64,000 bases of DNA from Cetobacterium sp. 2A (GCF_014250685.1 NZ_JACFAJ010000001.1:62001-126000), one strand, 5' to 3'. Positions 9,228 to 18,879 are shown, counted from the stretch's first letter. Program-made: numbers and translations. The notes: a model not told the origin generated them from the letters alone.

Positions 9228-10031
9228 GTGAAGAGAATAGAAGGAGTTATTTTTGATTGGGCAGGGACAACAGTTGATTATGGATGCTTTGCTCCAGTGA
9301 AAGTTTTTTTAGATATATTTAAAGATAAAGGTATAGAACCAACAATCGAAGAAGCTAGAGGACCCATGGGAATGCTTAAAATAGATCATGTCATAGCAAT
9401 GCTTTCTGTAGAAAGAATATCAAATCTTTGGAAAGAAAAATATGGTAGAAATTGGAATGAAGATGATGTAAATTTATTATATTTTAACTTTGAAAAACAG
9501 CTTTTTGAAATTTTACCAGATTTTACAACTCCAGTTCCAGGGATACTTGAATTAATAAAAAGACTTAGAGAAAAAGGACTAAAAATAGGTTCTACAACTG
9601 GTTATACAAGAAAAATGATGGATATTGTTGAAAAGCACGCAAAAGAAAAAGGATACTCACCAGACTTTCTATCAACTCCAAGTAATCAACCAGCAGGAAG
9701 ACCTCATCCATACATGATATTAGAAAATATGAAAGTATTAAAACTAAATAATCCTGAGTGTGTAATAAAAGTTGGAGATACAGTTTCTGACATAAAAGAG
9801 GGTGTAAATGCAAAATGCTGGTCTGTAGGAATATTAAAAGGATCTTCAGAGTTAGGATTGACAGAAGAAGAAGTAATAAATATGCCTAAAGATGAATTGA
9901 ATGAAAAATTAGAAGTTGTGAGAAGAAGATTTTTAGATAACGGAGCTCACTTTATAATTGAAGAAGTGGGATGTTTAGATGAAATAATAAATCAGATAAA
10001 TGAAAAATTACTAAGAGGTGAAAGGCCGTAA
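9228..10031 (+). CDS. phnX: Phosphonoacetaldehyde hydrolase
   Basis: A HAD-superfamily enzyme that splits phosphonoacetaldehyde into acetaldehyde and phosphate, cleaving the C-P bond through a lysine Schiff base. Seen: the family signature VIFDWAGTTVDYGC with nucleophile Asp10, and MGMLKIDHV with Lys51 in the position of the Schiff-base lysine, followed by GSTTGYTR and VGDTVSDIKEG. The 267 residues match the family. Translation starts at GTG (9228) after GGAGG. The stop overlaps the next ATG by one base. PhnX is the last step of the AEP route encoded here. Confidence 0.95.
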   Translation: MKRIEGVIFDWAGTTVDYGCFAPVKVFLDIFKDKGIEPTIEEARGPMGMLKIDHVIAMLSVERISNLWKEKYGRNWNEDDVNLLYFNFEKQLFEILPDFTTPVPGILELIKRLREKGLKIGSTTGYTRKMMDIVEKHAKEKGYSPDFLSTPSNQPAGRPHPYMILENMKVLKLNNPECVIKVGDTVSDIKEGVNAKCWSVGILKGSSELGLTEEEVINMPKDELNEKLEVVRRRFLDNGAHFIIEEVGCLDEIINQINEKLLRGERP

Positions 10032-11401
10032 TGAAGTTAGATGAAAGCTTAAGAGTTGAAGGAGATACTAACCTTTCAAGCTTTAGAGAAACATGGCAAA
10101 ATAAAAATCTAAGCAAAGAATCTCTTAGAATTTTAGAAGAGGATGCTAAATATTTTTTACATCAATCCTTATCAACTCCTTGTTTAAATGTTTTAAAAGG
10201 TTCCAAAGGAATTTATATTGAAGATTTAGATGGAAAACTCTATCTAGATTTTCATGGAAATAATGTACATCAAGTTGGTTATGGAAACTGCGATGTCATA
10301 AAAGCTATAAAAGAGGAAATGGATTCACTTCCATTTTCTCCAAGAAGATATACCAATGAAAAAGCGGTTGCCCTTGCTAAAAAATTAACTGAACTTGCTC
10401 CTAAAAAATTAAATAAAATACTTTTAACACCAGGAGCTACATCAGCTATAGGAATGGCTATGAAGCTTGCAAAGTTAGCAACAGGAAAGCATAATTTCAT
10501 ATCATTTTGGGACTCTTTTCATGGGGCATCGATGGACGCTTTATCCGTTGGTGGAGAGGAATTTTTTAGAAAAGGACTAGGACCAATGATTCCAGGATGT
10601 GAACATATTATTCCTTATAATTCCTATAGGCCACTATTTGGAAATTCTGAAGATTTTGATTTGAGAATTTGTGAAATTTTAGAATATACAATAGAAAAAC
10701 AAGGAGAAGTTGCTGCTGTAATAATGGAAACATTTAGAAATACAGATATTATGGTTCCACCAAAAAGATTTTTAAAAAGAATAAGAGAAATCTGTGATAA
10801 ACACAATGTATTACTAATATTAGATGAGACTCCTATTGCACTTGGTAGAACAGGTAAATTTTTTGCCTTTGAAAACTTTGATATTGAACCAGATATGGTT
10901 GTAATAGGAAAGGGATTAGGAGGAGGAATTTTTCCTATTGCCGCTCTCATAGCAAGAGACGATTTAGATATAGGTCAAAAGACTGCTCTTGGACACTATA
11001 CTCATGAAAAAAGTTCAGTGGGCTCTGCTGCAGCCTTAGCTACGATAGAATATATCGAAAAAAATAGAATAATGGATAACGTAAATGATTTAAGTAAAAA
11101 AATAGAAATCAAACTTGATTCTATGAAGAAAAAATATAGTATTATAGGTGACTATAGAATAATAGGACTACAATTTGGAATAGAATTAGTAAAAGATAGA
11201 ACAACAAAAGAAAAAGCTTTAATGGAAGCTGAAAAAATAATGTATAAATGTTTAGATAGAGGATTAAGTTTTAAAATTTCTAGCGGATCAGTTTTAACTT
11301 TAGCACCTGCATTAACAATAAAAGAAAAAGATTTGGATATAGCTATGAATATATTAGAATCAGCCATAAGGGAAGTTCAGGAGGAAAAAGATGGAGAATA
11401 A
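10031..11401 (+). CDS. pbfA: (R)-1-hydroxy-2-aminoethylphosphonate ammonia-lyase (PbfA type)
   Basis: A PLP enzyme of the class III aminotransferase fold, 456 residues. Such genes are often annotated as aspartate aminotransferase-like, but between phnX and phnW the family is known as PbfA, which removes ammonia from (R)-1-hydroxy-2-aminoethylphosphonate to give phosphonoacetaldehyde. Seen: the [14 protein letters not shown] and [11 protein letters not shown] segments typical of this group, [13 protein letters not shown], the cofactor-binding [11 protein letters not shown], and the Schiff-base lysine in [12 protein letters not shown]. It has one-base and 11-base overlaps with its neighbours. 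The function is inferred from motifs and context; an ordinary aminotransferase is the alternative. Confidence 0.82.
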   Translation: MKLDESLRVEGDTNLSSFRETWQNKNLSKESLRILEEDAKYFLHQSLSTPCLNVLKGSKGIYIEDLDGKLYLDFHGNNVHQVGYGNCDVIKAIKEEMDSLPFSPRRYTNEKAVALAKKLTELAPKKLNKILLTPGATSAIGMAMKLAKLATGKHNFISFWDSFHGASMDALSVGGEEFFRKGLGPMIPGCEHIIPYNSYRPLFGNSEDFDLRICEILEYTIEKQGEVAAVIMETFRNTDIMVPPKRFLKRIREICDKHNVLLILDETPIALGRTGKFFAFENFDIEPDMVVIGKGLGGGIFPIAALIARDDLDIGQKTALGHYTHEKSSVGSAAALATIEYIEKNRIMDNVNDLSKKIEIKLDSMKKKYSIIGDYRIIGLQFGIELVKDRTTKEKALMEAEKIMYKCLDRGLSFKISSGSVLTLAPALTIKEKDLDIAMNILESAIREVQEEKDGE

Positions 11402-12512
11402 AATAGAAAGACCTTATATACTTTTAACACCAGGACCTTTAACAACAAGTGATACAGTAAAAGAGGTAATGTTAAAAGATTGGTGTACTTGGGATAAAGA
11501 ATATAATGAATTAGTACAAAGTATGAGAGATAAAATACTAAATATAGGAGTAAAAAATAAAGAGGAATATACTACAATCTTAATGCAAGGTAGTGGAACT
11601 TTTGTGGTTGAGTCTGTAATTGGAAGCTCAATAAGAAGAGAACAGGACAAAATATTAATAATAGTTAATGGAGTTTATGGAAAAAGAATAGTAGAAATTG
11701 CAAATGTACTAGGACTATCCAGTGTAGAGATGAACTTTGGAGAAACATCAGAAGTTAATTTAGAGCTTTTAAAGAAAATGTTAGAAACGGATAAGGAAAT
11801 TTCTCATGTTGCTGTCGTACACTGTGAAACAACTACAGGAAGATTAAATCCAATTGAAAAAATTAGTAAAATAGTAAAGAAGTACAATAAATTATTTATC
11901 GTTGATGCTATGAGTAGTTTTGGTGGAATAGATATAAGAATAGATGATTTGAAGATTGATTTTTTAATAAGTTCAGCTAATAAGTGCATTCAAGGTGTTC
12001 CAGGATTCGGTTTTGTTGTGGCTAATAAAAAGAGTTTAGAAGTCTGTAAGGGGAATGCAAAATCTTTATCTTTAGATTTATATTCTCAATGGGATACTAT
12101 GGAAAAAAGTGGAGGTAAGTGGAGATTTACATCCCCAACTCACGTTGTTAGAGCATTCTATCAAGCTTTATTGGAATTAGAGGCTGAAGGTGGAGTCACT
12201 GCAAGAGAAGAGAGATATACAAAAAATCATGATCTTTTAGTTAATGGAATGAGAGGATTAGGATTTAAGACACTGCTTCAAGATAGTGAAATGTCACCAA
12301 TAATAACGACTTTTTATTCTCCAAAATCTTCAGAATTTAGTTTTGAGAAATTTTATAAATTGTTAAAAGAAAAAGGTTTTGTAATTTATCCAGGAAAAGT
12401 TTCTGAATCTGACACTTTTAGAATAGGAAATATTGGAGAAATTAATTCAAAAGATATGGAAAGATTACTTAAAAGTATTGTAGAATGTTTATACTGGAAA
12501 TTATGTTTATAG
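11391..12512 (+). CDS. phnW: 2-aminoethylphosphonate--pyruvate transaminase
   Basis: A fold-type I PLP transaminase that moves the amino group of 2-aminoethylphosphonate to pyruvate, giving phosphonoacetaldehyde and alanine for PhnX. Seen: the start motif [14 protein letters not shown], the GSGTFVVES cofactor loop, [20 protein letters not shown] with the cofactor aspartate, and [11 protein letters not shown] with the Schiff-base lysine. The 373 residues are normal for PhnW. The ATG at 11391 lies 11 bases inside pbfA. A terminator follows, ending the six-gene operon. Confidence 0.94.
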   Translation: MENKIERPYILLTPGPLTTSDTVKEVMLKDWCTWDKEYNELVQSMRDKILNIGVKNKEEYTTILMQGSGTFVVESVIGSSIRREQDKILIIVNGVYGKRIVEIANVLGLSSVEMNFGETSEVNLELLKKMLETDKEISHVAVVHCETTTGRLNPIEKISKIVKKYNKLFIVDAMSSFGGIDIRIDDLKIDFLISSANKCIQGVPGFGFVVANKKSLEVCKGNAKSLSLDLYSQWDTMEKSGGKWRFTSPTHVVRAFYQALLELEAEGGVTAREERYTKNHDLLVNGMRGLGFKTLLQDSEMSPIITTFYSPKSSEFSFEKFYKLLKEKGFVIYPGKVSESDTFRIGNIGEINSKDMERLLKSIVECLYWKLCL

Positions 12513-12526
12513 TAAATAATATGTTA

Positions 12527-12562
12527 AAACCTCTTAAGCTAATAACCTAAGAGGTTTTTTTG
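12527..12562 (+). terminator. Terminator of the phn operon
   Basis: AAACCTCTTA pairs with TAAGAGGTTT and is followed by a T-run. It closes the AEP operon and can also serve the convergent rpiR-type gene on the other strand. Confidence 0.75.
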
Positions 12563-12582
12563 TTTGCATAAATTTAAAATAT

Positions 12583-13434
12583 CTATTTTTTAAAATAAAT
12601 ATCGATTTCTTCTGTTATGGATTTTAATTTTTGAATTTGCTCTAAAGAATGATTTTTATTTTTTTTACCAAATGAGGTTACTATAAAATTTAACATACTT
12701 ATTGCAGCTATAAAAGAATAAGTTTTGCTATTATTATAAGCATATAAAACTTTATCTCCCAACTCTACAAAAGGAGACTCCATTGTATCCGTTAAACATA
12801 TCACTCTACATCCTTTACATATAAAATAACTAGTTATTTTATATGTAAATTTAACATAAGGATAAAAACATATACTGAATACTACATCATCAGGCTTTAC
12901 ATATAATAATTTATTAGTGTAATCTTCCCTATCTGAAGTAATCATCTCAACCTCTTCTTTCAATCCTTTCAATAAATAAAAAAGATAATATGCAAAAGAA
13001 TAAGATAATCTATTTCCGACGATATAAACTTTATTAGATGTGTTTAACATATTTACAATCTCTTCCAAATCTAGAAATACTTTTTCTGTTTTTAAAGCTT
13101 TTAACATATCAATATTTGTATCTATAATGTCATTAAAAACTTCAAAAGATTCTCTATCGTTTATAATTGACTCTCTAAACTCTTTTGTAGGAATAATTTC
13201 TTTTTTTAAAAAATTTTTTAAAGTTGTTTGTAATTCTGAGTACCCGCTGAAATTTAATGATTTACAAAATCTTACAATTGTTGCAGTACTTACTCCACTC
13301 TTTTCAGAAACTTCTTTCAAATTTAATAATGGTATTTCATGGATATTTTCAATCATATAGCTTGATATTATTTTAAACATTTTACTTGACTTAGTTTTTT
13401 TCAACATTAATTCATTCATAATATTTATTTCCAT
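12583..13434 (-). CDS. MurR/RpiR-family transcriptional regulator
   Basis: A sugar-phosphate-responsive regulator, 283 residues from the chosen start. The N-terminal helix-turn-helix (LKEVSEKSGVSTATIVRFCK) is of the RpiR type, and a C-terminal SIS domain (NKVYIVGNRLSYSFAYYLF through VICLTDT) binds phosphorylated effectors. An upstream in-frame ATG at 13500 exists, but the ATG at 13434 has AAGGAG seven bases before it and is preferred. It is divergent from the lyase/PPC/TRAP genes and is probably their regulator. Confidence 0.82.
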   Translation of the reverse strand: MEINIMNELMLKKTKSSKMFKIISSYMIENIHEIPLLNLKEVSEKSGVSTATIVRFCKSLNFSGYSELQTTLKNFLKKEIIPTKEFRESIINDRESFEVFNDIIDTNIDMLKALKTEKVFLDLEEIVNMLNTSNKVYIVGNRLSYSFAYYLFYLLKGLKEEVEMITSDREDYTNKLLYVKPDDVVFSICFYPYVKFTYKITSYFICKGCRVICLTDTMESPFVELGDKVLYAYNNSKTYSFIAAISMLNFIVTSFGKKNKNHSLEQIQKLKSITEEIDIYFKK

Positions 13435-13500
13435 ATCAATTCTCCTTAATCTATCTTTAGTTCTAATTATAGTTAATATTTCAAAAAAAAGCAAATACAA

Positions 13501-13518
13501 AATGAATAATAATTCATT
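13501..13518. promoter_or_regulatory. Candidate RpiR operator
   Basis: AATGAAT and ATTCATT form an inverted repeat separated by four bases, between the divergent rpiR-type and dapA-type genes. A further TGAATTATT half-site lies near 13531. Position and symmetry suggest an operator; there is no direct evidence. Confidence 0.35.
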
Positions 13519-13554
13519 ATTGATTTTATATGAATTATTTTTTCCATTTATCTA

Positions 13555-13583
13555 TTGATTTTTTAATTCTTATATTATATACT
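13555..13583 (+). promoter_or_regulatory. Sigma-70-type promoter of the lyase/TRAP operon
   Basis: TTGATT, a 17-base spacer and TATACT, ending about 35 bases before the ATG at 13618. It directly adjoins the putative operator. Confidence 0.55.
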
Positions 13584-13617
13584 CGGACCAAGACAAAAAC
13601 TAATAGGAGGATTTTTT

Positions 13618-14535
13618 ATGAATAAACCACAAGGATCTTGGGTAGCAATACCTACTCCATATACGAAAGAAGGTAAAATTGACTATGAAGGTTTCAAGAC
13701 TATTATTGAGTTTCAAGCTAAATATGGTACTTCTCAACTTTTAGTTATGGGATCCGCTGGAGAAGTAACCCTTTTAACTCTGGAAGAAAAAAAAGAGATT
13801 GTTAAAAATGTTATAAAAATGTCTAAAGGACTAATTCCAGTATATTTTGGAACTGGCTTTCCTTCTACAGGTGAAGTTGTAGAATTTAGTCAGTTTGCTG
13901 AAAAAGAAGGAGCGGATGGTTTAATATTTACTATTCCACCATATCTTTTAATACCTCAGGCAGCAGCGTATGAACATTTTTTAACTTGCATGAAATCTGT
14001 AAGTATTCCTGTCGGTATTTATAATAATCCTTCTAGGGTAGGAGTTAATATTGAACCTGAAACTATTGAAAAATTAGCCAAAGAATGTTCTAATTTTATA
14101 GTTGTAAAAGAGGCTATGGGACAGGTTAAACAATTAGTAAAAACAAAAAGAGCTCTTGGAGATAGACTTAATATTCTTTGTTGTGATTATCCTGGATACT
14201 CTATAGTTATTCCTACATTGGGAATGGGAGGAAACGGTTTAGCTAATATTGGAGGAAATATAATTCCAGAAGAAATGGCCAAAATGGCTAGACCTTGGAC
14301 AAGTGTTGAAATTATGGAGGAATGCAGAGAGCTTTATTTCAAATATTATCCGTTACTTGAAGCGCTTTATTGGTTCTCAAATCCTATTGTTATAAAAGCT
14401 GCTTATAAGATTCTTGGACTTCCTTCTGGTTCTTTAAGAAAACCATATCCAGAATTAAAAGGAGAAAAAGTAGAACAGTTAAGAAAAATAATGGATGATT
14501 TAGGTGTTATTGAAAAGTATGGAGTAAAAAAATAA
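13618..14535 (+). CDS. DapA/NanA-family aldolase or lyase
   Basis: A TIM-barrel class I aldolase of the dihydrodipicolinate synthase/N-acetylneuraminate lyase superfamily, 305 residues. Seen: GSAGEVTLL in place of the usual GTTGE pyruvate-binding loop, IYNNPSRVGVNI with the catalytic tyrosine, and FIVVKEAMG with the Schiff-base lysine. It is not the biosynthetic DapA by context: it heads an operon with a PPC-domain protein and a TAXI TRAP transporter under an RpiR regulator. It probably cleaves or dehydrates an imported keto-acid or sugar acid; the substrate is unknown. The start follows AGGAGG. Confidence 0.78.
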   Translation: MNKPQGSWVAIPTPYTKEGKIDYEGFKTIIEFQAKYGTSQLLVMGSAGEVTLLTLEEKKEIVKNVIKMSKGLIPVYFGTGFPSTGEVVEFSQFAEKEGADGLIFTIPPYLLIPQAAAYEHFLTCMKSVSIPVGIYNNPSRVGVNIEPETIEKLAKECSNFIVVKEAMGQVKQLVKTKRALGDRLNILCCDYPGYSIVIPTLGMGGNGLANIGGNIIPEEMAKMARPWTSVEIMEECRELYFKYYPLLEALYWFSNPIVIKAAYKILGLPSGSLRKPYPELKGEKVEQLRKIMDDLGVIEKYGVKK

Positions 14536-14553
14536 ATTTTTAAGGAGATTATC

Positions 14554-14907
14554 ATGATTCACATATTAGAATTAAAGAAAGGTGAAATTGTTAAAGATAA
14601 AATTAAGGAGTTCTTTGAAACTACTAATTGGGAAGAAGCCTATGTTATGAGTGGACTAGGATCTTTAGTGGATGTGAAATTAACAAATGCTGCTGATTTT
14701 AATATTCCTCCCAAAGTTAAAATGACTTGTTTTGAAGGTCCATTTGAAGCACTAAGTTTATTTGGTGAAGTAAAAAAACAAAGTAATGAAACATTTGTTC
14801 ATATACATTTATGCGGTTCTTTGAGTAACTCTGAAACACATGGTGGTGGGTTATTTCACGCTGAAGTTTTTAGAGGATTAAGAGTTTATCTTCAAAAAAT
14901 TAAATAA
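14554..14907 (+). CDS. PPC-domain (DUF296) protein
   Basis: A single-domain PPC/DUF296 protein of 117 residues without the AT-hook found in plant members. Seen: YVMSGLGSLVDVKL near residue 30, FEALSLFGEV, and the conserved VHIHLCGSLSNSETHGGG block whose histidines resemble a metal site, ending LFHAEVFRGLRVYL. In bacteria the family is small, trimeric and of unknown biochemical role. Its position between the lyase and the transporter suggests an accessory catabolic step or sensor for the same substrate. The ribosome site is AAGGAG. Confidence 0.7.
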   Translation: MIHILELKKGEIVKDKIKEFFETTNWEEAYVMSGLGSLVDVKLTNAADFNIPPKVKMTCFEGPFEALSLFGEVKKQSNETFVHIHLCGSLSNSETHGGGLFHAEVFRGLRVYLQKIK

Positions 14908-14927
14908 ATCTAAAAGGGGGAATATAT

Positions 14928-15905
14928 ATGAACAAAAAATCCTTTAAGCTAGTGACGTTAGGATTAGCATTAATTTCTTTTTTTACTATTAATGAAATTG
15001 CTTTATCTAAAACCAATAGATTAGCAATTGGAACCTCAACTCCTGGTGGAAATTACTATCTTGTTGGAGGAGGATGGTCTAATGTAATTACAAATAACTC
15101 TCCTGATATTGAAGTTACTGCCGAGGTCACTGGTGGTTCTACAGCTAACTTAACTATGATACAAACTGGAAAAATCGACATTGGAGTTACTATGGGGTCA
15201 ACAATAATAGAAAGTATTGAGGCAAAAGAGGCTTGGACTCAAGGGAAACCTAAAGATAAAATTAGAATATTACTTCCTCTTTACCCTTCTGCTTTTACAA
15301 TATATTCACTGGAGAAGTATCCAATCAAAGATATAAATGAGATTCATGGTAAAAAAGTAGGAACTGGAAATTTAGGTGCTGGAGTGGACAGTATTGCCAA
15401 GTCAATTTTTAAAGAATTAAATATCACTCCTAAACAGATTCACAACGATAGCCATAATAATACTGTTGGGGCTGTTGGAGATGAAATTATTGACGCTGGA
15501 ATTAGTTTTCAATATCCACCTTATCCTGCTTTACTTGATTTAGAATCTTCAAAAAATATATTTTATACTTCATTAACTGAAGATGAGCTTAATAAAATTG
15601 TAACAAAACTTCCTTTCTTATCTAAAGGAACTATTCCTAAGGGAAGTTATAAAGGTGCTTCCGAGGATATAAATACCGTAATAGACTGGAACTGGTTAGT
15701 TTGTAGTGCTGATATGAGTGAAGAGGTTGTATATAACCTTGTTAAAACAACATTTGAAAACAAAGATACTCTTCTAACAGTGAATAAAGCTTTAGAAAAT
15801 ATTCAACCCGAAAACTATACATATGCCAAATCTAAGCTTCATCCTGGAGTAATAAAATATTTAAAAGAGATAAATATTGTAGTTCCTAACGAACTCATTC
15901 CTTAA
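14928..15905 (+). CDS. TAXI-family TRAP transporter solute-binding protein
   Basis: A periplasmic binding protein of the TRAP-associated extracytoplasmic immunogenic (TAXI) class, 325 residues. A signal peptide covers about residues 1-28 (MNKKSFKLVTLGLALISFF...LSKTN). The mature start LAIGTSTPGGNYYLVGGG is diagnostic, followed by TAEVTGGSTANLTMIQTGKID and the KKVGTGNLGAGVDS ligand-binding segment. It works with the fused permease directly downstream. Known TAXI proteins bind dicarboxylates or amino acids; the ligand here is unknown. Confidence 0.88.
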   Translation: MNKKSFKLVTLGLALISFFTINEIALSKTNRLAIGTSTPGGNYYLVGGGWSNVITNNSPDIEVTAEVTGGSTANLTMIQTGKIDIGVTMGSTIIESIEAKEAWTQGKPKDKIRILLPLYPSAFTIYSLEKYPIKDINEIHGKKVGTGNLGAGVDSIAKSIFKELNITPKQIHNDSHNNTVGAVGDEIIDAGISFQYPPYPALLDLESSKNIFYTSLTEDELNKIVTKLPFLSKGTIPKGSYKGASEDINTVIDWNWLVCSADMSEEVVYNLVKTTFENKDTLLTVNKALENIQPENYTYAKSKLHPGVIKYLKEINIVVPNELIP

Positions 15906-15934
15906 GATAACATTAAGTGTGGAGGGAAAAATGA

Positions 15935-17800
15935 ATGAAAAAAATAATAAATTCTATTTCAGTTTTAATGGCCTTATTTCATATAGCAGTTTTTACTTTT
16001 ATTCCAATTAAAAGTGGAGTTTTATACTCTTTCCATCTTTTATTTGGTATGGTCCTAATATTCCTAGGGATATTTACAACTAAAAAAGAAGCATCTTTTA
16101 TTAGAAAATTAATTGGTATTATTCTAATTATTCTAACTTTTGTCACTACAATATATATAATAAAAGATTACGATACTTTCGCTATGAGAATACAAATATT
16201 TCCTGAAAATATTGATATTTTAATGGGAATATTAACAACTATTATTGTTTTAGAAGGAACAAGACGCTCCGCGGGTAATGCCCTTCCTATCATTGCGATA
16301 ATTTCAATACTTTATGCTTTTTACGGTATGGTTCTTCCTGGAGTTTTTGGACATAGAGGTTACGATTTAACAAGGGTTGTTTCAACTATATATAGTGAAC
16401 AAGGAATTTTTGGATCCTCACTTGGAGTTTCTGCTACGAATGTATTTCTATTTGTTCTTTTTGCCTCTTTCTTAAATTCTAGTGGTGCTGATAAAATATT
16501 TCAAGATTTATCATTAGCTATTGCAGGAAAAAAAAGAGGAGGACCTGCAAAAATAGCAGTTCTTAGCAGTACATTCTTTGGAAGTATTTCTGGAAGTGCT
16601 GTTGCAAACGTTGTTAGTACGGGAGCTTTCACAATCCCTATGATGAAAAAACAAGGATATCGTGGTGTATTCGCAGGTGCTGTTGAAGCTGTTGCCTCTA
16701 CAGGTGGACAAATTATGCCACCAATCATGGGTGCTGCTGCTTTTATCCTTAGTGATTTAGCCGGAGTTAAATATTCTGTTGTTTGCTTAGCAGCTCTTAT
16801 TCCTGCTTTAATGTACTACTTCACATTATTTATAATGGTGGATATTGAATCTATCAAAGAAAATAAAAAACCTTTAGATTCATCTCAAATACCGAATCTA
16901 AAAAAAGTTTTAAAAGAAAGTTTAAATCTTTTTATTCCTGTAATTGTTTTGCTCTACTTACTTATATTCAATCAAAGTACTCCAATGATTTCAGCAATAA
17001 GTGCAATTGTAGCTATTTTACTTTGTAGTATTTTTAATAAAAAAAGACCCTTAAGCCTAACTACACTTATTGATGGATGCAGTGGCGGTGCCAAGTCCTC
17101 TTTACAGGTTATTGCTGCTTGTGCTACTTCTGGAATTGTTGTTGGTATGCTCTCTTTAACTGGGCTAGGATTAAAACTTTCTAATATCATTATAAATTTT
17201 TCTCAAGGAAATTTAATCGCAAGTTTAGTTTTGGCAATGCTTGTCAGTTCTGTTCTTGGAATGGGACTTCCGACAACTGCTGCCTACATAATAGCTGCTA
17301 CTTCTGTAACACCCGCTCTAATAAAATTAGGTGTTACACCTTTATCGGCTCACCTTTTTGTTCTTTATTATTCTGCGATTTCTGCTATAACTCCCCCTGT
17401 AGCTGTTGCATCATATGCCGCGGCTGCATTAGCTGAAGAAAATCCTATGAAAGTTGGAATAGAAGCGGTCCGACTAGGATTAGTTGCTTTTATTGTTCCT
17501 TTTGCGTTTGTTTTAAATCCTAGATTATTAAATTTAAATTTTGAGATTTCAACAATCTTAACTATAGTTTTTGCACTAATATCATGTCTATCTTTGGCTT
17601 ATTCCCTACAAGGATGGTTATTACGAAAAATAACCATAGTCGAAAGAATTATTCTCTTTGTTGTAGCAGTAATTCTGGTACATCCTAACTTTTCATTTGC
17701 TATTGCAGGATCAATAATTTTTACCATAGTATTTGTACATAATAAAATAAGAGTTAAAAAATCCACATGTATAGATAGTGTTGGAGAAGAAATTATATAA
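15935..17800 (+). CDS. TRAP transporter fused permease (DctQM type)
   Basis: A 621-residue membrane protein fusing the small (about four helices, residues 1-130) and large (12 or more helices) TRAP subunits, the arrangement normally paired with TAXI binding proteins. Seen: the DctM-type segments GGPAKIAVLSSTFFGSISGS, STGGQIMPPIMGAAAF, VLGMGLPTTAAYI and SAITPPVAVASYAA. It is a sodium-driven secondary importer by family knowledge. The ATG at 15935 follows GGAGGG; another ATG four bases earlier is out of frame. It is the last gene of the operon. Confidence 0.9.
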   Translation: MKKIINSISVLMALFHIAVFTFIPIKSGVLYSFHLLFGMVLIFLGIFTTKKEASFIRKLIGIILIILTFVTTIYIIKDYDTFAMRIQIFPENIDILMGILTTIIVLEGTRRSAGNALPIIAIISILYAFYGMVLPGVFGHRGYDLTRVVSTIYSEQGIFGSSLGVSATNVFLFVLFASFLNSSGADKIFQDLSLAIAGKKRGGPAKIAVLSSTFFGSISGSAVANVVSTGAFTIPMMKKQGYRGVFAGAVEAVASTGGQIMPPIMGAAAFILSDLAGVKYSVVCLAALIPALMYYFTLFIMVDIESIKENKKPLDSSQIPNLKKVLKESLNLFIPVIVLLYLLIFNQSTPMISAISAIVAILLCSIFNKKRPLSLTTLIDGCSGGAKSSLQVIAACATSGIVVGMLSLTGLGLKLSNIIINFSQGNLIASLVLAMLVSSVLGMGLPTTAAYIIAATSVTPALIKLGVTPLSAHLFVLYYSAISAITPPVAVASYAAAALAEENPMKVGIEAVRLGLVAFIVPFAFVLNPRLLNLNFEISTILTIVFALISCLSLAYSLQGWLLRKITIVERIILFVVAVILVHPNFSFAIAGSIIFTIVFVHNKIRVKKSTCIDSVGEEII

Positions 17801-17814
17801 AAATATATAAACAT

Positions 17815-17870
17815 AAAAAAAGCTCTTAAGTTAGTGATAAAACCTCATTAATTTAAGAGCTTTACTTTTA
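17815..17870. terminator. Long-stem terminator, twin 1
   Basis: GCTCTTAA and TTAAGAGC are extended by TTAGTGA/TCATTAA to a stem of about 16 pairs around a 7-base loop, with A- and T-runs on either side. It ends the TRAP operon and the convergent 17875-18879 gene. It is nearly identical to twin 2 at 18954-19008. Confidence 0.75.
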
Positions 17871-17874
17871 TTTT

Positions 17875-18879
17875 TTATTTTAGTTTAGATTCTTTTTCAA
17901 ATCCTTCTGATTTAAAATTTTCTCTTATGAGTCCCTTATCGATTTCATAAGTATATTTTGAAGTACTTCTTTCAGTCTCTTTGCTGATAACTAATATCCC
18001 ACCATCAAAACTATCAATCTCATAAGTATTTCCTTCTGATTTCCATGTATTACCTTTTTCTAAAGGTAATTTCATTATCACTAAATCACTATTAATCTTT
18101 CCAGATACATATTCTTCATCTTCACCACTCAAAAATATGACAGTAGCAGATTCTGGTGTTATTTTTATGACTCTTGATGTAGTTATTGCTGTAGTTTCAA
18201 ATTTTTGTATTACTAAATCATCTGATAATTTTTTAGTAACTACAGTATAACCACTATTTTCAAATCCACCCGAATAGTTCAAAGTAGATTCTGGAAAAAA
18301 TTTAAAAAGAGATATATTACTTTCCATTTTTTCTAAAGAAATTCCAGGATTTTCACTTAAATTATCAGATAAAATTTTAACTCCATTTACCTTTGTGTTC
18401 TTTGGCAATAAAGCTTGGACTGAAGGATTTGAAGGATATTTTTTACCATCAAATTTCATAACTACCGTTCCTGAAGGTCCTCCTCCACCATATACTTCAA
18501 GTATAATATCTTTCCACCCATGGGTAGTTTTATCACTTATAATAATTGGGACACGTAGATTAGTGAACTTTGAAATTGTATCATATCCTTCGCTTCTTTC
18601 TTTGAGTATAAGACCGGAATCTCCGCCAGTTCCACCAACCATTGGTCCGTAGGCATACACTATTATTTCTGGTTTTTTATCTCCATCCAAATCAATTTTA
18701 TTGTATAGATAACTTATTTTATCTTCTCCTCTTACAAGAGAAAATTCTTTTATTAAAGATTCTTCAACCTCAATATTTCTTTGAGTTTCTGATTTTATAG
18801 AAGGTATCTTATCTGCAAATAGTGATATCCCTCCAAATATAAGTATTGATGCAAATACTAATATTTTTTTCGCATTCAT
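17875..18879 (-). CDS. Exported protein of unknown function
   Basis: A 334-residue protein with a signal peptide (residues 1-22, MNAKKILVFASILIFGGISLFA) and no lipobox or other membrane segment. Near residue 63 the stretch KIDLDGDKKPEIIVY is an FG-GAP/EF-hand-like calcium loop. The next 60 residues are glycine-rich (MVGGTGGDSG, YGGGGPSGTVV), and the C-terminal third is rich in beta-type, Lys/Glu/Ser residues. I do not recognise the family. The ATG at 18879 follows AGGAGA. It is monocistronic between two copies of the same terminator, so it may be an inserted single-gene unit. Confidence 0.6.
   Translation of the reverse strand: MNAKKILVFASILIFGGISLFADKIPSIKSETQRNIEVEESLIKEFSLVRGEDKISYLYNKIDLDGDKKPEIIVYAYGPMVGGTGGDSGLILKERSEGYDTISKFTNLRVPIIISDKTTHGWKDIILEVYGGGGPSGTVVMKFDGKKYPSNPSVQALLPKNTKVNGVKILSDNLSENPGISLEKMESNISLFKFFPESTLNYSGGFENSGYTVVTKKLSDDLVIQKFETTAITTSRVIKITPESATVIFLSGEDEEYVSGKINSDLVIMKLPLEKGNTWKSEGNTYEIDSFDGGILVISKETERSTSKYTYEIDKGLIRENFKSEGFEKESKLK

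Noticed and set aside
13618-14535. Biosynthetic dihydrodipicolinate synthase
   Set aside because: No lysine-pathway neighbours; the operon carries an importer and an RpiR regulator, and the usual GTTGE loop is changed.
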